From positions 1 to 12,469 of the forward strand of contig JAIXPU010000152.1 in assembly GCA_027486075.1 (NCBI GenBank): a DNA stretch of 12,469 bases. The letters run 5' to 3'. The position numbers and the translations under genes are program-made. The notes under the pieces are model-generated. The model was not told the origin of the DNA, did not search any database, and saw only the letters and a program-made list of their open reading frames with translations. The DNA is from Streptomycetaceae bacterium (GTDB lineage Bacteria; Actinomycetota; Actinomycetes; Nanopelagicales; Nanopelagicaceae). Below, piece after piece: positions 1-7,044 of the stretch; positions within the stretch are counted from its first letter, which is position 1; the number at the start of each line of letters is the position of its first letter.

Positions 1-405
1 GGTTCGATTGTGGCAATCGGTGTTACAGCAGACTCATTTATTGTTTACTTTGAACGTATTCGAGATGAGCTCAGAGAAGGAAAGACTCTTCGCACAGCAG
101 TTGAAACTGGCTGGAGCAGGGCGCGTCGCACAATCGTTGTAGCTGACATTGTTTCGCTGATCGCAGCCTTCTTGCTCTACTTCTTCGCTGTCGGTGGCGT
201 TCGAGGGTTCGCCTTCACTCTAGGTCTTACAACCTTGATTGACCTTCTTATCGTCTTCCTCTTTACCAAGCCGATAGTGACTGTCTTAGCTCGCTGGAAA
301 TTCTTCGCATCTGGCCATCCTTTATCTGGCTTCTCGCCAAAGAGCGTCGGAATGAAAGCGAAGAACGCGAAAATTTCTCAAACTGAATCACCTTTGGAGG
401 CATAA
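1..405 (+). CDS. secD: Protein translocase subunit SecD, C-terminal part (5' end outside window)
   Basis: The open frame enters from the left edge and ends at TAA 403-405, giving the last 134 residues of SecD. SecD pairs with SecF in the plasma membrane and uses the proton gradient to help pull secreted proteins through SecYEG. Visible are the end of one membrane helix, then the family motif TADSFIVYFERIRDE, which matches the conserved cytoplasmic loop VDANVLIFERIREE of other SecD proteins, then two hydrophobic segments (about residues 45-65 and 68-92) and a polar cytoplasmic tail of about 35 residues. The GTG at position 10 is an internal valine codon, not a start, because the family similarity continues to the window edge. 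secF follows after 4 bases, the usual secDF order, so the two are surely one transcript. Confidence 0.95.
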   Translation, partial: GSIVAIGVTADSFIVYFERIRDELREGKTLRTAVETGWSRARRTIVVADIVSLIAAFLLYFFAVGGVRGFAFTLGLTTLIDLLIVFLFTKPIVTVLARWKFFASGHPLSGFSPKSVGMKAKNAKISQTESPLEA

Positions 406-409
406 GGAC

Positions 410-1447
410 ATGGCGAAACTTTCTGGTCTTGGTGGTCGTCTCTATTCAGGAGAAACATCTTTCAATATTGTTGAAAACCGCAAACGTTGGTACAGCTTCT
501 CAGCTGTCTTCATCATCGCCTCGATCTTTGCTCTCGGCGTACAGGGTCTACATCTTGGAATCGAGTTCAAGGGTGGCGCTTCATTTACTGTGAATAAGGC
601 TTCTGCGACAATTCAAGAGGCTCGTGAAGCCGTTGAAGCGGTAGGACTTCCTGGTGAAATTATCGTTCAGAAGATTGGCGACTCAAAGGTTCGCGTACAG
701 ACAGGCGCAGTTGATGCCGCACAGTCTCGTGCTGTAGAGACAGCCTTGACTCAGAAGTTCAACGTCACTGAAGAATCTATTGATACCCAGCTCGTTGGCC
801 CTTCCTGGGGTGAAGAGATTACGAAGAAAGCTGTTTATGGTCTGATCGCATTTCTACTAGTCATCATGCTCTTCCTTGCAATGGTCTTTGAACCGAAGAT
901 GGCTGCAGCAGCAATTCTTGCAGTAGTGCACGATGTATTCATTACCGTTGGAATTTACGCTCTCATTGGCTTCGATGTCACACCGGCTACGATTATTGGA
1001 TTCTTGACCATTCTGGGCTATTCGCTTTATGACACGGTGGTTGTATTCGATAAGGTCCGCGAAAATACGAAATCTGTTGTTGCAAATTCAAAGGTGACGT
1101 ATTCACAAGCTGCCAACCTTGCGGTCAATCAGACGATAGTTCGCTCGCTCAACACTTCGATTATCGCTCTCATTCCAGTAGGTTCGATTCTCTTTGTGGG
1201 AGCTGGGTTACTTGGCGCGGGAACGCTCAAGGATCTATCACTCGCACTCTTTATCGGTCTTGCAGTGGGAACATATTCTTCACTCTTTATCGCACCTCCA
1301 TTCTTAGCTCAGCTACGTGAGCGCGAGCCAGCTATGCAAGCTCTCGCCAAGCGAGTCGCTGCCCGCGGATATACATCAGAGGCAAATTCAGGTGCGGCTA
1401 CAAAGATCAGCCGTAGAACACAAGCAAAGCGCAAAGGTCGCAAATAA
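410..1447 (+). CDS. secF: Protein translocase subunit SecF
   Basis: This 345-residue protein is a complete SecF, the partner of SecD in proton-driven protein export across the plasma membrane. It has the expected six-helix plan: a first membrane segment at about 28-49, the periplasmic-side motif GIEFKGG at 50-56 opening the extracytoplasmic domain, then membrane segments from about 141 to 300. The signature VVHDVFITVGIYAL starts at 172 and is followed by IGFLTILGYSLYDTVVVFDK and NQTIVRSLNTS, all strongly conserved in SecF. The C-terminus (about 305-345) is cytoplasmic and very basic, ending in RRTQAKRKGRK. The start at 410 is backed by a good ribosome site, TTTGGAGG at 393-400, lying inside the end of secD with 9 bases to the ATG. 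The stop is 12 bases before rel. Confidence 0.97.
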   Translation: MAKLSGLGGRLYSGETSFNIVENRKRWYSFSAVFIIASIFALGVQGLHLGIEFKGGASFTVNKASATIQEAREAVEAVGLPGEIIVQKIGDSKVRVQTGAVDAAQSRAVETALTQKFNVTEESIDTQLVGPSWGEEITKKAVYGLIAFLLVIMLFLAMVFEPKMAAAAILAVVHDVFITVGIYALIGFDVTPATIIGFLTILGYSLYDTVVVFDKVRENTKSVVANSKVTYSQAANLAVNQTIVRSLNTSIIALIPVGSILFVGAGLLGAGTLKDLSLALFIGLAVGTYSSLFIAPPFLAQLREREPAMQALAKRVAARGYTSEANSGAATKISRRTQAKRKGRK

Positions 1448-1459
1448 CCTTTTAGCTTT

Positions 1460-3619
1460 ATGGAGACTCAGCCCTTGATTGCGCCGGTAATCGATGCACT
1501 CAGGGAGCATCATCCAAACGCTGATACTTCCGAGATCACCCGGGCCTTTGAGGTTGCGCGCATTGCGCACACGGGGCAACTTCGAAAATCAGGCGAGGAT
1601 TACATCACTCATCCTGTTGCAGTGACGCAAATTCTTGCCGAACTTGGCCTCAACGAGGTTACTCTGATTGCATCTCTTCTCCACGACACTGTTGAAGATA
1701 CGCCTTACTCTCTCATGCAATTACGTGTTGATTTCGGTGATGAGATTGCAAATTTAGTCGATGGCGTAACAAAGCTAGATAAGTTGACGTATGGTCCAAC
1801 TGCTGAGGCTGAGACGGTACGCAAAATGGTCATTGCGATGTCGCGAGATATTCGAGTCTTGGTTATCAAGTTGGCAGATCGTCTTCACAATGCGCGAACC
1901 TGGAGCTATGTTTCATCAGAATCTGCTCAACGTAAAGCTCGCGAAACCCTAGATATCTACGCCCCACTGGCGCATCGCCTGGGAATGAATGCCATCAAAT
2001 GGGAGCTGGAGGATCTCTCCTTCGAAGCTCTTGAGCCTAAAAAGTTTGAGGAGATCTCTCGACTCGTCGCAGAAAGATCGCCTTCGCGAGACGCGCTCAC
2101 CGCTGAGGTAATTGAGGCGGTACAGGGCGATCTACTCCGCGATTCGATAGCTGCGACAGTTACGGGACGAAAAAAGCACTTCTTCAGCGTTTATCAGAAG
2201 ATGGTTGTTCGCGGTCGAGAGTTCAATGAAATCTACGACCTGGTCGGAATTCGAGTGTTGGTTAATGATGTTCGCGATTGCTATGCGGTACTAGGTTCAA
2301 TCCACGCGCGTTGGAGCCCAGTTCCTGGAAGATTTAAAGATTACATTGCAATGCCTAAGTTCAATCTTTATCAATCTTTACATACGACGGTCATTGGTCC
2401 AAACGGTAAGGCGATTGAGATTCAGATTAGAACCTACGAAATGCACTCACGAGCTGAGTTCGGTATCGCAGCTCATTGGAAGTACAAACAAGGGGGAGAC
2501 CCCGAAGGAAACTCACCTGAGATGCTCTGGCTCCGCCAATTGCACGAGTGGCAGAAAGAGACTGAAGATCCTTCTGAGTTCCTTGAAGCTCTACGTTTTG
2601 ATTTGGGCAGTCCTGAAGTCTTCGTCTTTACTCCGAAAGGTTCGGTAGTTGCTCTTCCTGGTGGATCAACGCCAGTGGATTTTGCATTCTCTGTTCATAC
2701 AGATGTTGGACTCCGCTGCGCCGGCGCAAAGGTAAACGGGCGTTTAGTGCCACTGGAATCAAAGCTAAATAACGGCGACGTCGTAGAGATTGTGACCAAT
2801 AAAGGTGAGAATGCAGGTCCAAGTCGCGATTGGTTGAACTTCGTTAAAAGCCCGCGGGCGCGTTCAAAGATTAAGGCGTGGTTTAGTAAGGAGCGCCGAG
2901 AAGAAGCAATTGATGCAGGGCGTGAATCTATAGCTAGGCAGATGCGTAAGGCAGGGCTACCGTTGCAGAAGATTTTTGCAGGTCATTCACTTCTCGAACT
3001 TGCGCACGATATGCATTACGCGGATATTGACGCGCTGTACAGCGCTGTAGGGGATGGCCATGTTTCGGCTGCTTCAATCATTGAGAAGTTGGTGGCCAGT
3101 CTCGGGGCTGAGGATTCTCATCCCGAAGCAACCATTGAGAATATTCCAACAGGTGTTCAGACAACCCGTCGAACTTCTAGCGCCATCGAGGTTGAGGGCG
3201 TAGGCGATGTGCTGGTAAAGCTAGCCCGCTGTTGCACACCTGTCCCGGGAGATCCGATTATGGGTTTCATTACCAAGGGTTCGGGAATCTCAGTTCACCG
3301 TGAGGATTGCATTAACGCCTCTGACTTACAGAAGAACCAGAGCGAGCGAGTCGTGGCAGTTAAGTGGTTGCCAGGAGCCGCCAGCATTTTCTTGGTGAAT
3401 ATCCAGGTTGAAGCACTTGATAGAGCCCGATTACTTGCCGATGTCACGCGCACGCTCTCCGAGCAACACGTGAACATTTTGAGCGCTGCAGTGAGTACAT
3501 CGAAGGATCGTGTTGCTATCTCGCGATTTACCTTTGAAATGGCCGATGCAAAGCATCTGGATTCGGTACTTGCAGCAGTTCGAGGAATCGAAGGCGTCTA
3601 TGACGTCTATCGCACCTAA
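1460..3619 (+). CDS. rel: Bifunctional (p)ppGpp synthetase/hydrolase Rel
   Basis: This 719-residue long RelA/SpoT homologue makes and degrades (p)ppGpp, the starvation alarmone of the stringent response, and would act on stalled ribosomes. Domains in order: HD hydrolase (about 25-185) with RKSG at 42-45, H51, H75-D76, E79-D80 and D140/N144 all present; synthetase (about 235-345) with GRKKHFFSVYQKM (R237, K239, S243, K247), D260, the YQSLHT GTP-site motif at 304-309 and E320; TGS domain (about 386-446); helical region; zinc-finger-type motif with C591, C592, H613 and C617; and a C-terminal ACT domain (about 643-719). The RFKD at 291-294 fits the RxKD motif of bifunctional Rel rather than the ExDD of RelA, so both activities are expected. 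The stop of secF lies in the same frame 12 bases upstream, which fixes the start at or after 1448; ATG 1460 is the first candidate. No clear ribosome site precedes it, so translation may be coupled to secF. Confidence 0.96.
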   Translation: METQPLIAPVIDALREHHPNADTSEITRAFEVARIAHTGQLRKSGEDYITHPVAVTQILAELGLNEVTLIASLLHDTVEDTPYSLMQLRVDFGDEIANLVDGVTKLDKLTYGPTAEAETVRKMVIAMSRDIRVLVIKLADRLHNARTWSYVSSESAQRKARETLDIYAPLAHRLGMNAIKWELEDLSFEALEPKKFEEISRLVAERSPSRDALTAEVIEAVQGDLLRDSIAATVTGRKKHFFSVYQKMVVRGREFNEIYDLVGIRVLVNDVRDCYAVLGSIHARWSPVPGRFKDYIAMPKFNLYQSLHTTVIGPNGKAIEIQIRTYEMHSRAEFGIAAHWKYKQGGDPEGNSPEMLWLRQLHEWQKETEDPSEFLEALRFDLGSPEVFVFTPKGSVVALPGGSTPVDFAFSVHTDVGLRCAGAKVNGRLVPLESKLNNGDVVEIVTNKGENAGPSRDWLNFVKSPRARSKIKAWFSKERREEAIDAGRESIARQMRKAGLPLQKIFAGHSLLELAHDMHYADIDALYSAVGDGHVSAASIIEKLVASLGAEDSHPEATIENIPTGVQTTRRTSSAIEVEGVGDVLVKLARCCTPVPGDPIMGFITKGSGISVHREDCINASDLQKNQSERVVAVKWLPGAASIFLVNIQVEALDRARLLADVTRTLSEQHVNILSAAVSTSKDRVAISRFTFEMADAKHLDSVLAAVRGIEGVYDVYRT

Positions 3620-3631
3620 GACTTTTTCGAA

Positions 3632-4951
3632 TTAGTTAAATTCGGCTAAATGCTTCTGTGCTTCAACGAGCCAAGCCTGACGGGCGACCGCTGAATCACG
3701 TGCCTCTTGCGCCTTCTTCGCATTGCCTGCAGCCTCAGCCTTAGCTGCTGCCTTGTTGTAGCTCTCAATTGAGTCAGTCAATTGGGTAACAACTTCTGCA
3801 GCGCGCGCCTTGGCGCCTGGATCAGTCTTGCGAGCAAGATCGGCATCGGCTGATTTGATGGCTTCTTCAACCTTGGCAATACGGGCATCAAATGCAGCCC
3901 GCTTATCTCGGTGGGTGATTCCAATCTTGTCCCATGTGCGCATGAGTTCGCGGAAAGCGTTCTTTGTAGCCTTGAGATCGGTAAATGGAACGAGCGCCTC
4001 GATCTGAACGATGAGCTCTTCACGCTTTGCAAGATTGGCAACCATCGATACTTCACGCTTTTCTAGATCAGCATTCTTGGCTGCGAAGAATTGGTCTTGA
4101 GCTGCTTTAAATCTATTCCACAACTTAGTATCTTCATTCTTCTTCCCACGTCCAGCAGCCTTCCATTGATCCATCAGATCCTTGAAGCGGCGTGCGGTCG
4201 GAAGCCATTCTGTTGAAGTCGCCAACTTTTCAGCCTCGGCAACGATGGCTGTCTTTACTTCTGCGACTTTACCTGCAGTTGCTTCGAGCTGGGCAAAGTG
4301 AGTACGGCGGCGCTTATCGAACTTGTTTCTTGAAGCTGAGAATCGCTTCCAGAATTCAGCGTCACTCTTCTTATCTAAACGAGGAGCTGCCTTCCATTCG
4401 TCAAGGAGCGCCTTCAGACGATCTCCGGTGGCCTTCCAATTTTCTGAAAGCGCGAGGGATTCTGCCTCGGCAACAATCTTCTCTTTTTCAACAAGGATCT
4501 GCTCACGGCGTGCAGCTTTAGCAGCTGCCTCTGCAGCTTTCTTAGCCTCATATGCCTCGCGATGACCTTCAATAAGTGGCTCAATCTGTTCAACTGAAAG
4601 AGCGAGCGCAGCCAAATCTCCAACACCATTGAGTTCGCGAACTTGCTGACGAAGTTTCTTAACAGCTTCGTATGCATCTTGAGGAACCATTGCTCCACTG
4701 GTGATTCGAGCAGCTGTGAGTGCTACTTCGGAGGCAAGGGCTTCAAATTTACGAACGAAGTAGGCGAGTGCTTCCTCGGCAGACTTACCGGGGTATGAAC
4801 CGACGGGCTTTTCGCCTTCAGGCGTACTGACAAAAACTGTGCCATCTTCGGCAACGCGACCAAATTTAGAAGGATCTCCAATGAGAGCAGAGGCTGCGCT
4901 TGTTGGAAGTGCATGTGTCTGCGCAAGTGCAGTTGGATTTACATCGGTCAT
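3632..4951 (-). CDS. DUF349 repeat protein of unknown function
   Basis: This 439-residue, charged, alanine- and lysine-rich protein has no signal peptide or membrane segment, so it is probably cytoplasmic. I recognise three DUF349 repeats, at about 155-226, 233-294 and 310-372. Each has a tryptophan in a matching place (DEWKAAP at W186, DQWKAAG at W263, RTWDKIG at W340), and the first two add an aromatic pair, FW or LW, followed by RF. Before them, residues 28-70 (FGRVAEDGTVFVSTPEG, then GSYPG, then EEALAYFVRKFE) form the N-terminal block I associate with actinobacterial members. Much of the rest looks like long helix or coiled coil. The function of DUF349 is not established. The start ATG (complement of 4949-4951) has a strong ribosome site, AAAGGGG, 6 bases upstream. 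The gene converges on rel, 12 bases apart, and is transcribed away from the hydrolase operon. A link to the stringent response is only suggested by position. Confidence 0.9.
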   Translation of the reverse strand: MTDVNPTALAQTHALPTSAASALIGDPSKFGRVAEDGTVFVSTPEGEKPVGSYPGKSAEEALAYFVRKFEALASEVALTAARITSGAMVPQDAYEAVKKLRQQVRELNGVGDLAALALSVEQIEPLIEGHREAYEAKKAAEAAAKAARREQILVEKEKIVAEAESLALSENWKATGDRLKALLDEWKAAPRLDKKSDAEFWKRFSASRNKFDKRRRTHFAQLEATAGKVAEVKTAIVAEAEKLATSTEWLPTARRFKDLMDQWKAAGRGKKNEDTKLWNRFKAAQDQFFAAKNADLEKREVSMVANLAKREELIVQIEALVPFTDLKATKNAFRELMRTWDKIGITHRDKRAAFDARIAKVEEAIKSADADLARKTDPGAKARAAEVVTQLTDSIESYNKAAAKAEAAGNAKKAQEARDSAVARQAWLVEAQKHLAEFN

Positions 4952-5098
4952 TTTGATCCCCTTTGGCGCGTTGGCAATTAATACGACCTGCTGTCGGATC
5001 TCTTGCCTTCGTTGATATGTGCGTAGTTTTGGTAGAGGTCAAAGGTACCCTGTGCATCCGCAAGCCGTAAATCCGAGCGAGAAATAGGGGTGACCTCG
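4952..5098. promoter_or_regulatory. Divergent intergenic region between the DUF349 gene and the hydrolase-hisS operon
   Basis: This 147-base gap is the only long non-coding stretch in the window, and two gene groups start from it in opposite directions, so it should hold both promoters. On the minus strand the ribosome site AAAGGGG (4964-4958) is clear. For promoters I see only weak candidates: on the plus strand TTGATA at 5012-5017, TTGCCT at 5003-5008 with TAGTTT at 5024-5029 (spacer only 15), and TACCCT at 5046-5051; on the minus strand TTGACC (5042-5037) with CATATC 17 bases on. None is convincing. GAGGTCA at 5035-5041 is the exact complement of TGACCTC at 5091-5097, so a plus-strand transcript beginning upstream of 5035 could fold back near the start codon. 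No operator-like palindrome longer than GGTACC (5045-5050) was noticed. Confidence 0.5.
5086..5090 (+). promoter_or_regulatory. Ribosome binding site that sets the hydrolase start
   Basis: AGGGG lies 8 bases before ATG 5099, ideal spacing. An in-frame GTG at 5090 uses the last base of this site as its own first base and has no ribosome site of its own at the right distance, so ATG 5099 is preferred as the start. Confidence 0.7.
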
Positions 5099-5755
5099 AT
5101 GCTCATTCGGTCATTTCCAGCCCCAATGTTTGCCACCAATTGCTGGGTCATCGCGCCAGCAGCTGGCAGCGAGTGCATCATCGTCGACCCCGGTATGCCC
5201 GATATTTCGGCAGATATCGAAATGATTATTGAAGAGAACAAATTGAAGCCGGTAGCTGCATTTATTACTCATGGCCATTTAGACCATACCTTCTCGATTA
5301 AGCCACTTGCAGATGGCTATGACATTCCCACATACATCCATTCTGAGGATCGTCGCTATATCGCAGATCCAAGTGGAATTCATGGCGCAGAATTTATTGG
5401 TCAACTTGGTGGATTGGTCTTTGAAGAACCTATAAAGGTATCTGAAGTAAAGAATGGAACGACGCTAGATCTATTGGGAATGAAGATTGAGGTTATTCAC
5501 GCACCTGGCCATACCAAAGGCTCCGTTATGTTTAAGCTCAATGACGAAGTATTGATTAGTGGAGATGTTCTCTTCGCTGGGTCAATTGGCAGGACTGACC
5601 TTCCAACGGGTAGCGCGAGCGATATGAAATCGACTTTGATAAACAAGGTTCTTACTCTCTCCGATGATTTACGCGTACTGCCGGGCCATGGATCTGAGAC
5701 AACCATTAAATTCGAGCGAAAAAACAATCCATATCTGAAAGAATTGTCCTCGTGA
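5099..5755 (+). CDS. Metallo-beta-lactamase-fold hydrolase, glyoxalase II-like
   Basis: This 218-residue protein has the full metal-binding set of the metallo-beta-lactamase superfamily: THGHLDH with H58, H60, D62 and H63, then H138 in APGHTKGS, D156 in ISGDVLFAGSIGRTD, and H197 in LPGHGSE. The two-metal pattern, the GRTD motif and the C-terminal NPYL resemble the short glyoxalase II-like proteins (YcbL type). The likely reaction is hydrolysis of a thioester such as S-lactoylglutathione or an equivalent thiol conjugate, but the natural substrate is unproven, and actinobacteria usually use mycothiol instead of glutathione. It is cytoplasmic, with no signal peptide. An alternative GTG start at 5090 would add three residues; the ribosome site at 5086-5090 favours 5099. 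Its stop overlaps the hisS start by four bases (GTGA), so the two are co-translated. In other actinobacteria a similar gene also precedes hisS. Confidence 0.9.
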   Translation: MLIRSFPAPMFATNCWVIAPAAGSECIIVDPGMPDISADIEMIIEENKLKPVAAFITHGHLDHTFSIKPLADGYDIPTYIHSEDRRYIADPSGIHGAEFIGQLGGLVFEEPIKVSEVKNGTTLDLLGMKIEVIHAPGHTKGSVMFKLNDEVLISGDVLFAGSIGRTDLPTGSASDMKSTLINKVLTLSDDLRVLPGHGSETTIKFERKNNPYLKELSS

Positions 5756-7029
5756 AATACGAGAAGATCCAGGCGCCCAAGGGCGTTCGCGAATATCTGC
5801 CGCCTGAATCCACAGCGTTCGAGTGGGTCAGAGAGCAGTTGATAGCCCCTGCTCGTCTGGCCGGATATCAACTGATGGAGCTTCCTGTATTTGAAGATAC
5901 AAACCTCTTCTCCCGCGGGGTTGGCGAATCTACAGATGTAGTTTCGAAGGAGATGTACACCTTTGAAGACAGAGGTGGTCGATCAATCACTCTTCGCCCT
6001 GAAGGAACTGCCGGAGTAATGCGAGCAGTCATTGAACAGAACCTTGATCGCGGTCAACTTCCGGTGAAGGTCTGGTACTCGGGGCAGTACTTCCGTGCTG
6101 AGAGACCGCAGGCAGGTCGCTATCGCCAGTTTTACCAAGTAGGAATTGAAGCTATTGGCCTTGATGATCCAGCTATCGATGCTGAGGTAATTGCGATTGC
6201 CTATCAGGGCTTTAAGAAAATTGGTTTGAAGAATTTCACCTTACAGATTACCTCCCTCGGAGATGCGCCTTCGCGCGCGGCTCATCGCGCAGACCTTATG
6301 AAGTTTTATAAGACGTTGAATCTTGACGAGGCAACCGCTGCACGAGCAGAGGTCAATCCGCTTCGCCTCTTCGATGATAAGAGACCTGAGATGATTGCAG
6401 CGATGGCGAATGCCCCGCTCTTACTTGATTATCTGTCGCTAGATGCTTCTGATAATTTCAAGAAGGTTCAGAGCTACTTAAGCGCCATGAATATTGAATA
6501 CACAATAAATCCACGCATGGTTCGTGGGCTCGATTATTACACCGGCACAACTTTTGAATTTGTTCATTCTGATCTAGGTGCGCAAAGTGGAATTGGTGGC
6601 GGCGGACGTTATGACGGGCTGATGGAGATTCTTGGCGGTCAACCGCTCTCAGGGATAGGCTTCGGCTTAGGAGTCGATCGCGCCCTGTTGGCAGCTATTG
6701 CTGAAGGGGTGTTGCCAAGTGACTCATTTACCTCGGATCTGTTCATCATTCCTCTCGGTGAATCGGCAATGACTTCTGCGCTGACAATCGCTTCAGAACT
6801 GCGAAACGCAGCGATAACGACAGAAATTGCCTTCGGAGACCGCGCACTGAAAGGCGCCATGAAGGCTGCTGATAAATCTGGAGCGAGATATGTCGTTGTT
6901 CTCGGGGAAGCAGAGTTGCAAGCGGGTTCAGTTGAACTCAAGCGCATGGAAGATGGAGCTGTAACTTCCGTTAAGATTGAGCAATTATCGAGAGAGCTTG
7001 GCTCTCTTTTATCGGCACAACGAAATTAA
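5752..7029 (+). CDS. hisS: Histidyl-tRNA synthetase
   Basis: HisRS attaches histidine to tRNA-His in the cytoplasm. The 425-residue length is usual for bacteria. Class II features are present: TLRPEGT at 80-86 and FRAERPQAGRYRQFYQ from 114 (motif 2 region), the histidine-specific motif RGLDYYTGTTFE at 258-269, GGGGRYDGL at 282-290, and motif 3 GIGFGLGVDR at 301-310. The last 95 residues or so form the alpha/beta anticodon-binding domain. The start is GTG 5752, overlapping the stop of the upstream hydrolase gene by four bases. The ribosome site is weak (AAAGAA at 5738-5743), which fits translational coupling. The next plausible start would remove the conserved N-terminus KGVREYLPP. I saw no leader resembling a T-box or attenuator. 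aspS follows after 15 bases. Confidence 0.97.
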   Translation: MKYEKIQAPKGVREYLPPESTAFEWVREQLIAPARLAGYQLMELPVFEDTNLFSRGVGESTDVVSKEMYTFEDRGGRSITLRPEGTAGVMRAVIEQNLDRGQLPVKVWYSGQYFRAERPQAGRYRQFYQVGIEAIGLDDPAIDAEVIAIAYQGFKKIGLKNFTLQITSLGDAPSRAAHRADLMKFYKTLNLDEATAARAEVNPLRLFDDKRPEMIAAMANAPLLLDYLSLDASDNFKKVQSYLSAMNIEYTINPRMVRGLDYYTGTTFEFVHSDLGAQSGIGGGGRYDGLMEILGGQPLSGIGFGLGVDRALLAAIAEGVLPSDSFTSDLFIIPLGESAMTSALTIASELRNAAITTEIAFGDRALKGAMKAADKSGARYVVVLGEAELQAGSVELKRMEDGAVTSVKIEQLSRELGSLLSAQRN

Positions 7030-7044
7030 GGGTGGCTCACTTTC

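Noticed and set aside
3595..3610. Direct repeat CGTCTAT at 3595-3601 and 3604-3610 at the end of rel
   Set aside because: It only encodes the VYDVY residues of the ACT domain and is too short to be a mobile-element or attachment-site trace.
3605..3627. Short hairpin GTCT/AGAC followed by TTTTT at the end of rel, as a rel terminator
   Set aside because: Only four base pairs with a 10-base loop, overlapping the stop codon; too weak to call as a terminator.
3628..3644. Perfect inverted repeat CGAATT-AGTTA-AATTCG across the end of the DUF349 gene, as a possible terminator
   Set aside because: The stem is only 6 pairs with four A-T pairs, and no T-run follows it on either strand; the T-run at 3623-3627 lies before the stem on the plus strand.
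4192..4565. Plus-strand open frames of 80-109 codons opposite the DUF349 gene
   Set aside because: They are opposite a repeat-containing real gene, overlap each other in two frames and show no family likeness.
5090..5098. GTG 5090 as the start of the hydrolase gene
   Set aside because: It overlaps the only good ribosome site (5086-5090), which is well placed for ATG 5099; relatives begin near MLI followed by FPA.
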